Shown here one piece after another: positions 16,594 to 25,713 of a stretch of 64,000 nucleotides of DNA (position 1 is its first letter; each line of letters opens with the position of its first letter). The position numbers and the translations under genes were made by a program. Source of the DNA: an archaeon (GTDB taxonomy: Archaea > Thermoproteota > Nitrososphaeria > Nitrososphaerales > Gagatemarchaeaceae). The notes under the pieces are model-generated. The model had not been told where the DNA came from and did not search any database. It was given only the letters and a program-made list of their open reading frames with translations. The DNA is taken from assembly GCA_021827865.1 (NCBI GenBank), contig JAKAUC010000020.1, positions 1 through 64,000 of the forward strand, written 5' to 3'.

Positions 16594-17034
16594 ATGGAGA
16601 AGTTCACGGTTCAGCCGACCGAAGTGATGAAGAGGTACAGGTTCATCGCCGTGGTGGGCGCGTCGAAGAACCCGGAGAAGGAAGCAAACACGGTCCCTGC
16701 ATACCTGCAACAGCGCGGATACATCATAGTCCCCGTGAACCCGACGGCGGACGTCGTGCTCGGCCAGAAGACATACCCGACGCTCGCGGATATCCCCGAA
16801 GAAACAGCGAAGAAGATCGAGGTGGTGGATGTGTTCAGGCCGTCCGCAGAGCTCCCCCAAGTGGCCAGGCAGGTGGCCGAGATGAAGAAGAGGACTGGGA
16901 GGCCTTTCGTGTTCTGGGGGCAACTCGGCCTGGAGAACGAGGAGGCGAAGAAGATCCTCGCCGACGCCGGAGTGGACTACGTGATGGACAAGTGCATGCG
17001 GATAGAGCACAGGGTCGCGGAAGGCTGGAAGTAA
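16594..17034 (+). CDS. CoA-binding Rossmann-fold protein (CoA_binding_2)
   Basis: 146 residues. FIAVVGASKNPEKEA, IIVPVNPTADVVLGQKTYPT and the C-terminal MDKCMRIEH match the stand-alone CoA-binding protein family (YccU type), related to the nucleotide-binding part of succinyl-CoA ligases. ATG 16594 is about 27 bases below GTATTAAC, so leaderless. Role is uncertain; probably CoA binding or sensing. Confidence 0.88.
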   Translation: MEKFTVQPTEVMKRYRFIAVVGASKNPEKEANTVPAYLQQRGYIIVPVNPTADVVLGQKTYPTLADIPEETAKKIEVVDVFRPSAELPQVARQVAEMKKRTGRPFVFWGQLGLENEEAKKILADAGVDYVMDKCMRIEHRVAEGWK

Positions 17035-17248
17035 GGAGCCTGACGGTTGTCATCTCTGTCTGCGCCCTCCACATGCCTGTAGAGCAAGTCCTGGTTCGGG
17101 TTCATCCTCACAGGTTGCACAGGCGGAGCCTCCGAGAGCTTCATGATGGACAATGCGCCGCGTCGACGCCGGCTGGAAGCCAAGCACGCCTGGTGCCCCT
17201 GGAAACGGGGAGTTGGACGATATCAACGAAAGTGAGGAGTGACAGGGC

Positions 17249-19009
17249 CTAGGGGTTCAGGGCCCCGGCGACGATGCTCTCGTTGTTGACGGTCTTCAGG
17301 AAGACCGGGACGTTCCTCTGCTTCGCAGCCTTGAAGGACACGAAGAGCCACTCCCCCGTCCCGAGTTCGGCGGACCTCTCGAGCACCTCGTAAGGGAGCG
17401 CGAAGGCGTCAGCTATCACCATCCTGTCGTACATCCGCGGGAGGGTGCTCACGAAGTAGCTGTGGAGCTGCTGCAGGGCGTTCACGTTGAGCCTGGCGAC
17501 CCTCTGAGTGGCCATCCAGCAGTGGAGCCTGTACTTCCGCCCCTGACGGAGGAGCTGTTCCACCGCAAGGTTCGAGTCCCTGGTGAAGTCGCGGTCTGTC
17601 GTCTCGTCGGGGATGTACTCCTGGGCCTCGTCGAGCAGGATGAGGACCCTCTGCTTGTTCCCCATTTTCTTCTTCAGCAACAGGAGGCGGCGTATCAGCC
17701 GGGCAGCGACCGACCTCGCGTTGTAGGGGTCAGGCATGTAGAGGATGTTCAGGCGCGGGGCGCTCCCGCGGACAAGCCGCTCGGCAAGCACCTCTGGAGT
17801 GACCCGGGCCGGGCCGGTCGGGGCCCCTTCCGGCGCATCGAGCATCTTGATTATGAGGTCTAGGTCAGCCCTTAGCCCGGAGCGCTCGTTGACGCTCTGG
17901 TTGATGTCCTTCAGCAGGGCGTTGAGCTCGTCTCTCGCCTCCTTGTCCAGGTCGGTCAGCCTGGTGCTGGACCTGTATCCTCTCTTCTCGTAGAGGGACA
18001 TGCTGAGACGGGCGATCCCTAACTTGGCCGAAGTGCCTCCGGTCCTCCCCGAGTCCACAGTCCCCTGAAGAAGTGCCTGTATCCACGCCAGGTCTATCCC
18101 CCCGGCATCAAGGAGCGACAGCCGCTCCACTCCGCCTCTGTAGAGGCCGGACAGCTCCTGCTCTATCTTCTCCCTCCCCAGGGCGGCCTCCAGAGTCTCG
18201 GGGATGGCCTGGGAGCTTACGAACTCCGAAGCGCTGTCCATAGTCTCGGTCGTGTATATCTTTGATCCGGCCTTCAGCAGGTCGAGCAGGTTCACCGCAT
18301 ACTCGCCCGCGATGTCGAACACCACAGCGGTAAGCAGTGGGTCCCTTGCCAGGGCCGTCCTGAGCAGGCCGCTGGTGAGGTTTGACTTCCCTGCGCCTGT
18401 GAAGCCGAACGCGCCCATGTGATACCGGATCAGGCTGTCCATGTCCACGGTGAGCGGGATTTCGAAGCCCACCATGTCGCCGATCTCGACCCCTCCGGTG
18501 ACGCACAGGAACCTCTCGACGGCGGGCTTGGAGAGGAGCAGCGCCTTGGCACCCGGGAGCGGTGCATAGGAGGCTCGCGCGTACTCCATGCCGTCGCCCT
18601 GCAGCTTCGCGCAGTAGCTGGTCGGGACCGCCGCGAGGTCGATCCAGGTCTCTTGGGACTTGCCCCAGCTCTCGTTGATGGTGTCGAGGTACTCTTTCCT
18701 GAGGAGGGTGGGCATGGAAGCGTCAATCCCCGGGAGCTGGTAGTGCGTGGGGTTGACGGCCACCACCTCGTACATCACGTAGCGCTTCTCGCCTTCTACG
18801 CTCCTTTCTATGGCGACGAAGTTGGGGGAGAGGAGCCTGTCGAGGACCTTGTAGCTGAACCGCGCCTCGATTATCGCGAGCGGGTTGGACACGGTCAGCT
18901 CCCTGCCGTCGCTCTTGGTGGTCCTCGTAGTCCTCGTGACCATCTTGAGGCGGGCATCGAACTCCCCGCCCATGTTGTCGAAGAACCCGTTCTGCTGGCT
19001 CTCCAGCAT
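17249..19009 (-). CDS. herA: HerA-like DNA translocase/helicase
   Basis: 586 residues. Layout of HerA: an N-terminal beta-rich HAS-like domain (about 20-190), Walker A GFTGAGKS (202-209), VFDIAGEY strand, Walker B LLDEAQEYIPDE in the second half and a final arginine-finger region near MYDRM. In archaea HerA hexamers work with the NurA nuclease in DNA end resection with Mre11-Rad50. The partner gene ends 2 bases upstream, so the two are one operon. No mre11 or rad50 is present in the window. A defence role is possible, but nothing here requires it. Confidence 0.85.
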   Translation of the reverse strand: MLESQQNGFFDNMGGEFDARLKMVTRTTRTTKSDGRELTVSNPLAIIEARFSYKVLDRLLSPNFVAIERSVEGEKRYVMYEVVAVNPTHYQLPGIDASMPTLLRKEYLDTINESWGKSQETWIDLAAVPTSYCAKLQGDGMEYARASYAPLPGAKALLLSKPAVERFLCVTGGVEIGDMVGFEIPLTVDMDSLIRYHMGAFGFTGAGKSNLTSGLLRTALARDPLLTAVVFDIAGEYAVNLLDLLKAGSKIYTTETMDSASEFVSSQAIPETLEAALGREKIEQELSGLYRGGVERLSLLDAGGIDLAWIQALLQGTVDSGRTGGTSAKLGIARLSMSLYEKRGYRSSTRLTDLDKEARDELNALLKDINQSVNERSGLRADLDLIIKMLDAPEGAPTGPARVTPEVLAERLVRGSAPRLNILYMPDPYNARSVAARLIRRLLLLKKKMGNKQRVLILLDEAQEYIPDETTDRDFTRDSNLAVEQLLRQGRKYRLHCWMATQRVARLNVNALQQLHSYFVSTLPRMYDRMVIADAFALPYEVLERSAELGTGEWLFVSFKAAKQRNVPVFLKTVNNESIVAGALNP

Positions 19010-19011
19010 CT

Positions 19012-20757
19012 CTATTGTTTCATCCTCGCGTGTTCGGCCTCGGCCCGCTGCTGCCTATAAGGTGTAACGAGCCCGAATATCTTCCGCCTGTTGGACACAC
19101 CGCCAGCGCTGAGGTCCGCGACCCCCCTGAGGGAGCTCCGGAGCATCCTGACCTCCGCCTTCACCGCCTTGTCCGCCAGGTAGAGCAGCTGGTTGTGGCC
19201 GAAGGCTTCGAAGACCTCCGGGTTGTCCGCCATGGATAAGATATGCAGGACCAGGTTGGACGCCTTGCTGAGGCGGTCCCCTTCGAAGTAGGCACCGACG
19301 TCAGCCATCCCTGACTTCTCCTTGACCCTGACCTGCCTCTCGGCGCCCTCGTCTCCTTCGCCGAACGGCCTGTCGAAGAGGAAGACCTGCGACCTGACCT
19401 TTCTGTCGCTCCTGAGGGTCCGGAGCTGGAAGTAAGACCGGACGAAGAGCCGTTCTCTTGAGACCAGTTTCCTGGCGCTGCGCAGCTCTCCTCCGACGTT
19501 GGCGATGGTCGAGAAGGCGGAGTCGTACCCCATCGTCCTCCAGGGGGTCGCGATCTCCGGGTTTTCGGCGCTCAGAATCGCCAGGAAAGCCCTGTCGTTC
19601 CTCAGCATCGGGGCCGGAGAGCCCAGTCTCAGGAAACCGCCGGCTGACGCGAACGGCAGGACCGACCTTGCGACGTCAGTCGCCGAGGTGTCCTTGGCTA
19701 TCCCCACCAGGAGGGTCCGCTTCTCCGAGGCCCGGTCGAGGAGCCCCTGGAGCAGGAACAGAGAGACCGCGCTCACGTCGAGCATCGTAAGATATTCGTC
19801 CGCCTTCAAGGCGAGGGGGTGCCTCGACCTGGAGAAGACCTTGGATGCGTAGTCGACAGACAGCGCCAGGGTACGGCTCCAATATCCTCGGACCTCGTCC
19901 CTCACCCCGAGGTGGGACTCTGCTGAGTCTGACAGTACCGACCCTCCAGCTTCCTTGTCGAACCTGAGGAGCCTTGCGGCGGCCTTCGACGCCTCCGCTT
20001 CCCTGACCTTGAGCGTCTTCGAGAGGTCTGCTACGCTCGCCGGGCCCGCGAGCAGGCGCTTTAGCATGGCGACATGTAGATAGCGGCCCCTGGTGGGGAC
20101 CGCCATGGACGGGGAGCCTAGAGACAGTGAGAGCTTCATGTCCAGCAGCGTCGCCGGAACGTCCGGGGACCAACGGGTGAGCTTGGTCTCTCCCCGCCTG
20201 AGGAGCAGCCTGACGTCGCGGGAGAGGGTCGAATAGGTCCCGGAGAGAGGCCGGTCCATGAACACGATCCTAGACTTCTCGCAGGCCCGGTACCCCAGGT
20301 AAAGCTCTCCGAGGGTCATGAAAGAGTTCGGGATCCTCTCAACCGAATGCTCCAGCTCGATGTCTATCTCCGGCTCGTTTGTGAGGACGTTGGAGAGGTC
20401 CTCGGCCCAGAGCGGGATGGCTGCAGAAGCGTCCATCTTCGACTCTCTGTAAGCCCCGGATAGGTCCAGGGACAGGTGCTCCGCGACTGTAAAGGGGCAG
20501 CTATAGGCGGTCGCGTTGGCGTAGAAGAGTATCATCTGGAGCCGCTCGTCAAAGTCCATGGAACCGTCGATCCCCGTCGCAAGGTGCTCCCCCGGACCGA
20601 AGAACTCCCGGGCGGTCTTCTCAGCGGCAGCTCGGTCGCGCTGGAGCGCAAACGAGGCCAGGTCCTCTCTGTTGGAGAAGGCGGCGGCCCTCCCTTCGAA
20701 CCGGGAAAGGAGCTCCGAGGTCTGCCTGGAGAGGTCTTCGGCTATCTCGAAGGACAT
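19012..20757 (-). CDS. nurA: Enlarged NurA-like nuclease
   Basis: 581 residues, clearly longer than usual NurA (about 340-450). NurA motifs: GIDGS with catalytic Asp64, a second acidic strand IVFMDRPLSG (Asp168), and LLVGIAKDTS (about 349-358). An inserted region around 228-280 (LLAGPASVADLSKTLKVREA) looks like a winged helix, and the C-terminal 80 residues are a separate helical tail. ATG 20757 follows an in-frame stop, leaving a 25-base leader below a CCTTTAAGG TATA at about 20809. Expected to degrade DNA 5' ends with the downstream HerA-like protein. Confidence 0.75.
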   Translation of the reverse strand: MSFEIAEDLSRQTSELLSRFEGRAAAFSNREDLASFALQRDRAAAEKTAREFFGPGEHLATGIDGSMDFDERLQMILFYANATAYSCPFTVAEHLSLDLSGAYRESKMDASAAIPLWAEDLSNVLTNEPEIDIELEHSVERIPNSFMTLGELYLGYRACEKSRIVFMDRPLSGTYSTLSRDVRLLLRRGETKLTRWSPDVPATLLDMKLSLSLGSPSMAVPTRGRYLHVAMLKRLLAGPASVADLSKTLKVREAEASKAAARLLRFDKEAGGSVLSDSAESHLGVRDEVRGYWSRTLALSVDYASKVFSRSRHPLALKADEYLTMLDVSAVSLFLLQGLLDRASEKRTLLVGIAKDTSATDVARSVLPFASAGGFLRLGSPAPMLRNDRAFLAILSAENPEIATPWRTMGYDSAFSTIANVGGELRSARKLVSRERLFVRSYFQLRTLRSDRKVRSQVFLFDRPFGEGDEGAERQVRVKEKSGMADVGAYFEGDRLSKASNLVLHILSMADNPEVFEAFGHNQLLYLADKAVKAEVRMLRSSLRGVADLSAGGVSNRRKIFGLVTPYRQQRAEAEHARMKQ

Positions 20758-21139
20758 GGCCTAACCCGAGCTACGTCTTTCATTCTTGTGGCCCCCTCGT
20801 CGGAGCCTTAAAGGATAGAGCCGCATCCGTTATTAAACAAGGGGGGCGTCGGCGAAACTGAAGCTCATCCTGGAGCGCTAGCCCCCCAGAAGCTGAGATA
20901 TGCCGAAGCCTTCCACGCACTGCACCCCATCCTCTTCTGCCTCGATGGTACCGACACTGACTGGCGTATGGCCATAGGGAGGGAGAGGAACCGAAATGAC
21001 CGAGGGGGGGCCAGAGCGGGCGCCCGGGCGCCCTCCGTGGACGCCTCGCAGCTGCGGGACGATTTCGCATTTCAGCCGACCTTCAACACGTTGCTGCTAA
21101 ACACATCTTAAATCGCCAGGAAGGCGTTTCAACGCTCGT
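20758..21139. other. Intergenic region with two or three promoter-like boxes, no gene
   Basis: Contains the TATA of the nurA gene (CCTTTAAGG near 20809, minus strand), a plus-strand TTATTAAAC box near 20835 with no gene behind it, and the TATA of the next plus gene (CTTAAATC near 21110). A 13-codon minus-strand frame from ATG 20783 runs across the nurA start. The stretch 20862-21060 after the orphan box is GC-rich and could be a small RNA, but no known RNA motif was recognised. Confidence 0.4.
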
Positions 21140-21904
21140 ATGGAGAGCCTAATGTTGATTCCCGCCAACGCATTAGAGGCCGCCACTCAGATAATTGACA
21201 TGGCCGAGAGGAAGGGGGTGAGGCTCAGGCTTTTCGGGGGGCTCGCCTTCAAGAAGCTCTGTCCCAGCGCCAGCGACCCCAGATACTTCCGGGAGAACAA
21301 GGACATCGACCTGATAGGTAAGAGAGAGGACTCGAAAGAGATTGTGAAAACCATGGAAACGCTCGGTTACAAGCCAAGGGAGTTGTTCAACAAGCTCAAC
21401 ATGGGGCAGAGGCTGATCTACTACGATATGGGGAACCGACGGAGGGTCGACCTCTTCCTGGACGAGTTCATCATGTGCCACAAGTTCAACTTCGAGGAGA
21501 GCATCCTCGCCGGGACACATACGCTCCCCATCACTCAGCTGCTGATGACCAAGCTCCAGGTCGTCGAGAAGACGGAGAAAGAGTACAAGGACCTGGTGGT
21601 CGCATTCAAGGACTTCGACGTAACCACGGAGCCAGGGGGGATCAGGGGTGACGAGATCGCCGACCTCTGCTCGAAAGATTGGGGCGTGTACACTACTTTC
21701 TGGAAGTCCCTCGAGGCAGTGCTCGCGATGGCGGGGGAGCTGGCAGGAGAAGACAAGGAGCTCCTGGAATCGCGCATCAGGAAGCTTACGGGTATGATGG
21801 AGAGATGCCCCAAGAGCTTCGGCTGGAGGATGCGGGCGAGGATAGGCGAGAGGTCGAGGTGGTACGACCTCCCAGACTCTGACGGGGACGCGATGCTGAA
21901 GTAG
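21140..21904 (+). CDS. Nucleotidyltransferase-fold protein of unknown role
   Basis: 254 residues. The pattern RLRLFGGLAFKKL ... NKDIDLIGK (about 29-62) ... RRRVDLFLDEF (about 100-110) gives the GG/S and three acidic residues of the pol-beta-type nucleotidyltransferase fold, as in AbiEii/MNT-like and aminoglycoside-transferase-like families. The second half is helical. ATG 21140 lies about 28 bases below CTTAAATC. No antitoxin-like partner gene is adjacent, so a toxin-antitoxin role is not supported. Substrate unknown. Confidence 0.65.
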   Translation: MESLMLIPANALEAATQIIDMAERKGVRLRLFGGLAFKKLCPSASDPRYFRENKDIDLIGKREDSKEIVKTMETLGYKPRELFNKLNMGQRLIYYDMGNRRRVDLFLDEFIMCHKFNFEESILAGTHTLPITQLLMTKLQVVEKTEKEYKDLVVAFKDFDVTTEPGGIRGDEIADLCSKDWGVYTTFWKSLEAVLAMAGELAGEDKELLESRIRKLTGMMERCPKSFGWRMRARIGERSRWYDLPDSDGDAMLK

Positions 21905-21914
21905 GCGGCGGGTT

Positions 21915-22247
21915 TCATGCTTTCCTGATTCTTAGGACGGCTGCACCCTCTCTTCCTATGCCATAGTAGACCGTTGAATCGGAGATGCGGAGGGACTTCC
22001 CTACCCCCGCAACGGTCAACTCGTAGTTACGGATGGCGCCGTCCTCCAGGACCACCGTGACCTCGGACCCCTTCCTTACCCCGATGCGACTGGCCATCTC
22101 TACTGTGAGGAAGACCCCTTCGCCTCCGTCGTCGAACTCCATGCTCGCGTTCCTCCCCCCGTAGCTGGTAGTGCCCATGAAACCGCCTCTGGTGAACGAG
22201 GTTACATCGACGACGAAGACAAGCTCGGCCTTGGCGGCCTCGCTCAA
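21915..22247 (-). CDS. Small beta-rich protein of unknown function
   Basis: 110 residues from TTG, 4 bases after the stop of the preceding small gene, so they are cotranscribed. Predicted mostly beta-strands with many Gly, Val and charged residues; no membrane segment or known motif. The middle (VFLTVEMASRIGVRKGSEVT) faintly recalls double-psi or AbrB-like barrels, but this is weak. Confidence 0.6.
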   Translation of the reverse strand: MSEAAKAELVFVVDVTSFTRGGFMGTTSYGGRNASMEFDDGGEGVFLTVEMASRIGVRKGSEVTVVLEDGAIRNYELTVAGVGKSLRISDSTVYYGIGREGAAVLRIRKA

Positions 22248-22251
22248 GCTG

Positions 22252-22545
22252 CTACTGCTCCTCTTCTTGGCCCTCGTCCTCTTCTAGCTCTATCGGCATC
22301 TCTTCTTCGACCAGCTTCTCGCCATGCTCCCCCGTCAGGTCTTCTATCGGGTACCAGTGTGCGCGACCGTCGAGCTTCTGCATCTCCACCTCGCAGAACC
22401 CCACCAGGGTCCGACCCGTCATCGTGCCGGCCCTAGCTCCCTCCTTGATCGAGGCACCCTGGACGCTGACCGATTCGTCGCCGAAGACTGCTTCGCGCTG
22501 CGCGTTAACTTTCACCTTGAGTCCCTTCGATGGCTTGAGTTCCAT
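22252..22545 (-). CDS. Small acidic-tailed protein of unknown function
   Basis: 97 residues. Beta-rich start (KGLKVKVNAQREAVFGDESV), then a strongly acidic tail (ELEEDEGQEEEQ). ATG 22545 lies about 31 bases below GATTTAAGT (near 22576), giving a very short leader. First gene of a two-gene unit with the beta-rich protein. No family recognised. Confidence 0.6.
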   Translation of the reverse strand: MELKPSKGLKVKVNAQREAVFGDESVSVQGASIKEGARAGTMTGRTLVGFCEVEMQKLDGRAHWYPIEDLTGEHGEKLVEEEMPIELEEDEGQEEEQ

Positions 22546-22573
22546 CGAGTTACGCGGACACCTCCGCGGCTAC

Positions 22574-22894
22574 TTAAATCCTAAAGGACTGGATTTCCCG
22601 GAGGATCTTTCGCGTCTCCTGGGCGATGCTCGCCAGGCTCGCCGGCTCTTTCCCTTTGATGGCGAATGACGACGCGACCAGGGCAACTCCCGCGACGCCG
22701 GTCAACGGCTCGGGCGCGGCGATGAGTGCGACCCCTGCCTTCTTCATGGCAGCCCCCGGGGACCCCGGCTTCGTGACCTTCTCCACCTGGCGCGAAATGG
22801 CGGACGAGTCGAGCCCCGACGCCACCTCAGACTTCGAACTGCTGATCCTTTGCAGAGACTGCGCGGTCGACCGAAGGAGCTCCTTTTCTCCCAT
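22574..22894 (-). CDS. Small protein with Ala/Val hydrophobic segment
   Basis: 106 residues. Polar, Ser-rich N-terminal half with helical character, a hydrophobic stretch AAMKKAGVALIAAPEPLTG followed by VAGVALVASSFAIKG (about 48-82) and a short helical end. It could be membrane-associated. A GTTTACG box near 22926 is a possible promoter. No family recognised. Confidence 0.5.
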   Translation of the reverse strand: MGEKELLRSTAQSLQRISSSKSEVASGLDSSAISRQVEKVTKPGSPGAAMKKAGVALIAAPEPLTGVAGVALVASSFAIKGKEPASLASIAQETRKILREIQSFRI

Positions 22895-22993
22895 GCGACG
22901 GAAACGAGGGCGCCGCTGGCTCGTAAACTCCCGTTGTCAACTACAGTTGCCGCTTCGGTAAAACTAAAAACGGACGGCCTCTCACAGGCACCT

Positions 22994-23329
22994 GTGCCGA
23001 AGCTCCTGACGCCGCGCCAGGTGGACAGGGCCCTGAAGGGCCTCGAGGAGTGGAGGCACGAAGGGAGTTTCATTTCCAGGACGTTCGAGTTCGACACGTT
23101 CATGGAAGGCATCGCATTCGTGGAAAGGGTGGCGGCAGTAGCAGAGAGGCAGGAGCACCATCCTGACATCCACATCAGATACACTACGGTCAGGCTGGCG
23201 ATCCAGACCCACTCGGAAGGGGGCGTGACCAGCTGGGACATCGGCCTAGCGAGGGCCATACAGGAGGTAGCCCCTCCCCGGAAGCCCGAAAAGACTCGCA
23301 GCACCCCCGCTCCCGCAAAACGAATATAA
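22994..23329 (+). CDS. phhB: Pterin-4a-carbinolamine dehydratase
   Basis: 111 residues, the usual length. The signature QEHHPDIHIRYTTVRLAIQTH contains the paired His and the later His of the active site, followed by TSWDIGLARAIQ. Dehydrates 4a-hydroxytetrahydropterin and recycles pterin cofactor. The frame is open from 22850, but that part overlaps a convergent gene and precedes the TATA (ACTAAAAAC near 22966); GTG 22994 is 28 bases below it. Its stop codon overlaps the TATA of the thermosome gene. Confidence 0.88.
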   Translation: MPKLLTPRQVDRALKGLEEWRHEGSFISRTFEFDTFMEGIAFVERVAAVAERQEHHPDIHIRYTTVRLAIQTHSEGGVTSWDIGLARAIQEVAPPRKPEKTRSTPAPAKRI

Positions 23330-23361
23330 ACCACTAGTTGTATACCGAACGAAGACTTACG

Positions 23362-25035
23362 ATGTCAACAACCGCGATTCCGGCAGTCACCCAGTCTGGG
23401 CAGCCCGTCCTGATTCTTAAGGAAGGGTCGAGCCAGAGCAGGGGCAGGGAGGCCCAGAGGAACAACATAGCGGCCGCGAAGCTGATCTCAGAGATAGTGA
23501 AGAGCTCCATAGGGCCGAGGGGTATGGACAAGATGCTCGTAGACTCTCTCGGGGACGTCACCATCACCAACGACGGCGCAACGATGCTGAAAGAGATCGA
23601 CGTGCAGCACCCGGCAGCTAAGATGCTGGTAGAAGTTTCCAAGACCACCGACAACGAGGTCGGCGACGGGACGACTTCTGCGGTGGTGCTTGCGGGAGCG
23701 CTGCTGGAAAAGGCAGAGGAGCTCCTTGACAAGGACGTGCACCCTACCGTAATAGTAGACGGCTATTCGAAGGCCTCGAGGAAAGCCATCGAGGCCCTGG
23801 AGGACGTGGCGGAGAAGGTCTCCGCGGGCGACAAAGAGTGGCTGGTGAAGGTCGCGAAGACCAGCATGCAGACCAAGCTGGTTTCGAAGGAGGCCCAGGA
23901 CCTTGCTGAGCTCGTGGTCGAGGCGACCCTGGCGGTGGCGGAGAAGGCAGACAAGGGGTTCAGGGTAGACATCGACAACGTAAAGGTGGAGAAGAAGCCC
24001 GGCGGCTCGCTGAAAGACACCAGGCTCATACAGGGGATAGTGCTGGACAAAGAAGTAGTCCACTCTGGCATGCCGAAGTCGGTGGACAAGGCCAAGATCG
24101 CCCTCATCAGCGCTCCTTTCGAGATAGAGAAGACGGAGTTCGACGCCAAGCTCAACATCAACGACCCCACCATGATGAAGAAGTTCCTGGACGAGGAGAC
24201 GAAGATGCTGAAGGGGATGGTGGACAAGGTCGCTGAAGTGGGGGCCAACGTGGTCATCTGCCAGAAGGGCATCGACGACATCGCCCAGCACTACCTGGCC
24301 AAGTCCGGGATCCTCGCCGTGCGGAGGGCGAAGGAGTCGGATATGACCAAGCTAGCGAAGGCGACGGGCGGCAGGGTGGTGAACAACTTCGAGGACCTTT
24401 CTCCCAGCGACCTCGGCTATGCGGGGCACGTAGAGGAGAGGAAGGTCGAAGAAGACAAGTGGGTGTTCGTAGAAGGAGCCAAGAACCCGAAGGCGGTCAC
24501 CATACTGGTGAGAGGCGGGACCCAGCGCATCGTGGACGAGGGTGAGAGGTCTCTTCACGACGCCCTGATGGTGACCAAGGACGTCATCGAGAGGCCGGCG
24601 GTGGTAGCCGGCGGAGGCGCGGCGGAGGCGGAGGCGGCCGCTCAGGTCCTGAAGTGGGCGGACAAGCTCACTGGGAGGGAGCAGCTTGCGGCTCAGAAGT
24701 TCGCCGAGGCCCTCGAGTCGATACCCATCGCCCTAGCCCTCAACGCAGGTATGGACCCCATCGACGCGCAGGTGGAGTTCAGAGCGAAGCATGCTACAGA
24801 GAACGGGAAGTGGTTCGGGATTGAAGCCGCGGATGGGAAGGTCAAGGACATGTACCAGCGCCAGGTCATCGAGCCTCTGGCCGTGAAGGTCCAAATCATC
24901 AGGTCGGCCACCGAGGCGGCCTCGATGATACTTAGGATCGACGACGTCATCGCCGCAGGGAAGTCGAAGGCGCCGGCAGGGCCCCCCGGAGGGGGAGCCG
25001 GCGGGATGGGCGGCGAAGGCGGAGAATTCGACTAG
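23362..25035 (+). CDS. ths: Thermosome subunit (group II chaperonin)
   Basis: 557 residues, typical length. ATPase signatures SSIGPRGMDKMLVDSLGD, NDGATMLKEI, VGDGTTSAVVLAGALL and the late GGGAAEAEAA are all present; the C-terminus is the Gly/Met-rich tail (GGMGGEGGEFD) common in archaeal subunits. Assembles into a double-ring ATP-dependent protein-folding chamber in the cytoplasm. An upstream in-frame ATG at 23338 lies too close to the TATA (TATAAA, 23325-23330); ATG 23362 is chosen. The strong consensus TATA suits high expression. Confidence 0.96.
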   Translation: MSTTAIPAVTQSGQPVLILKEGSSQSRGREAQRNNIAAAKLISEIVKSSIGPRGMDKMLVDSLGDVTITNDGATMLKEIDVQHPAAKMLVEVSKTTDNEVGDGTTSAVVLAGALLEKAEELLDKDVHPTVIVDGYSKASRKAIEALEDVAEKVSAGDKEWLVKVAKTSMQTKLVSKEAQDLAELVVEATLAVAEKADKGFRVDIDNVKVEKKPGGSLKDTRLIQGIVLDKEVVHSGMPKSVDKAKIALISAPFEIEKTEFDAKLNINDPTMMKKFLDEETKMLKGMVDKVAEVGANVVICQKGIDDIAQHYLAKSGILAVRRAKESDMTKLAKATGGRVVNNFEDLSPSDLGYAGHVEERKVEEDKWVFVEGAKNPKAVTILVRGGTQRIVDEGERSLHDALMVTKDVIERPAVVAGGGAAEAEAAAQVLKWADKLTGREQLAAQKFAEALESIPIALALNAGMDPIDAQVEFRAKHATENGKWFGIEAADGKVKDMYQRQVIEPLAVKVQIIRSATEAASMILRIDDVIAAGKSKAPAGPPGGGAGGMGGEGGEFD

Positions 25036-25128
25036 CCTACCTCGCTGATTCGCGTCGCAAGGGCCGCGGGCTGCTATTTTCGCCGGGCCTCCAACCGTTA
25101 TATACGGAAAGCAGGGCTTTCGCTGGAC

Positions 25129-25713
25129 GTGCAGGCTGAAGAGCAGCATGCGACCGCCGGGAAGATACTCGGAGTGGCCTCGAGGATGTTTGCGGAAAAG
25201 GGGTTCGCCAACGTCTCGGTGAGGGACATCTGCAGGGTGTCCGGAACCACCGCCCCTGTCATCTATTACTACTTCGGCAGCAAGAAGGGGCTCTTCGAAG
25301 CCGTAGCTCGGAAACAAATATCGATGGAAGAGTTCATCCGGAAGCTCGCCGCCGCGTCAAAGGCCCCCGACCCGAGGAGAGGGCTCGAGATCTTCATCTC
25401 GACCTATCTCAGGTCCTTCCCGGAGCACACATTCGACATCGGACTATACATGAGGGATTCGGCCACCCTGGACAAGCACAGCGCCCAGATGGTGTCAGAC
25501 GACCTGGAGAAGGTTTCAGGGATCGCTTCCGGACTGGTGGAACGCGCGATCACGAGGGGGATGTTCCGCAAGACGGACCCCAAGCTAGCCGTCGACTGCC
25601 TCCTCGGGATGCTCAACAGGGTGATCTTCCAGCACATCCACTTCGCGAAGAGTTCGGACAGAGAGACATACAGCAGGTTCGTGACCGACTTCTTCTCGCG
25701 CGCGATGAGATAG
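25129..25713 (+). CDS. TetR-family transcription regulator
   Basis: 194 residues from GTG. N-terminal TetR helix-turn-helix: GKILGVASRMFAEKGFANVS, then VRDICRVSGTTAPVIYYYFGSKKGLF (part quoted), followed by an all-helical ligand domain. GTG 25129 lies 27 bases below GTTATATAC, so leaderless. Its stop at 25713 directly abuts the stop of a convergent flavin split-barrel gene. Ligand and targets unknown. Confidence 0.92.
   Translation: MQAEEQHATAGKILGVASRMFAEKGFANVSVRDICRVSGTTAPVIYYYFGSKKGLFEAVARKQISMEEFIRKLAAASKAPDPRRGLEIFISTYLRSFPEHTFDIGLYMRDSATLDKHSAQMVSDDLEKVSGIASGLVERAITRGMFRKTDPKLAVDCLLGMLNRVIFQHIHFAKSSDRETYSRFVTDFFSRAMR

Noticed and set aside
17035-17248. Short frames between the CoA-binding gene and herA
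   Set aside because: They are Arg/His-rich, overlap the neighbour's end and have no promoter at the right distance; nothing else is visible.
17249-20757. HerA plus nuclease as a proven anti-phage system
   Set aside because: HerA-NurA is a standard archaeal repair pair and no defence genes surround it, so only a possibility is noted.
21140-22247. Nucleotidyltransferase-fold gene plus small neighbours as a toxin-antitoxin system
   Set aside because: The small genes lie on the opposite strand, have their own promoter and show no HEPN or AbiEi-like features.
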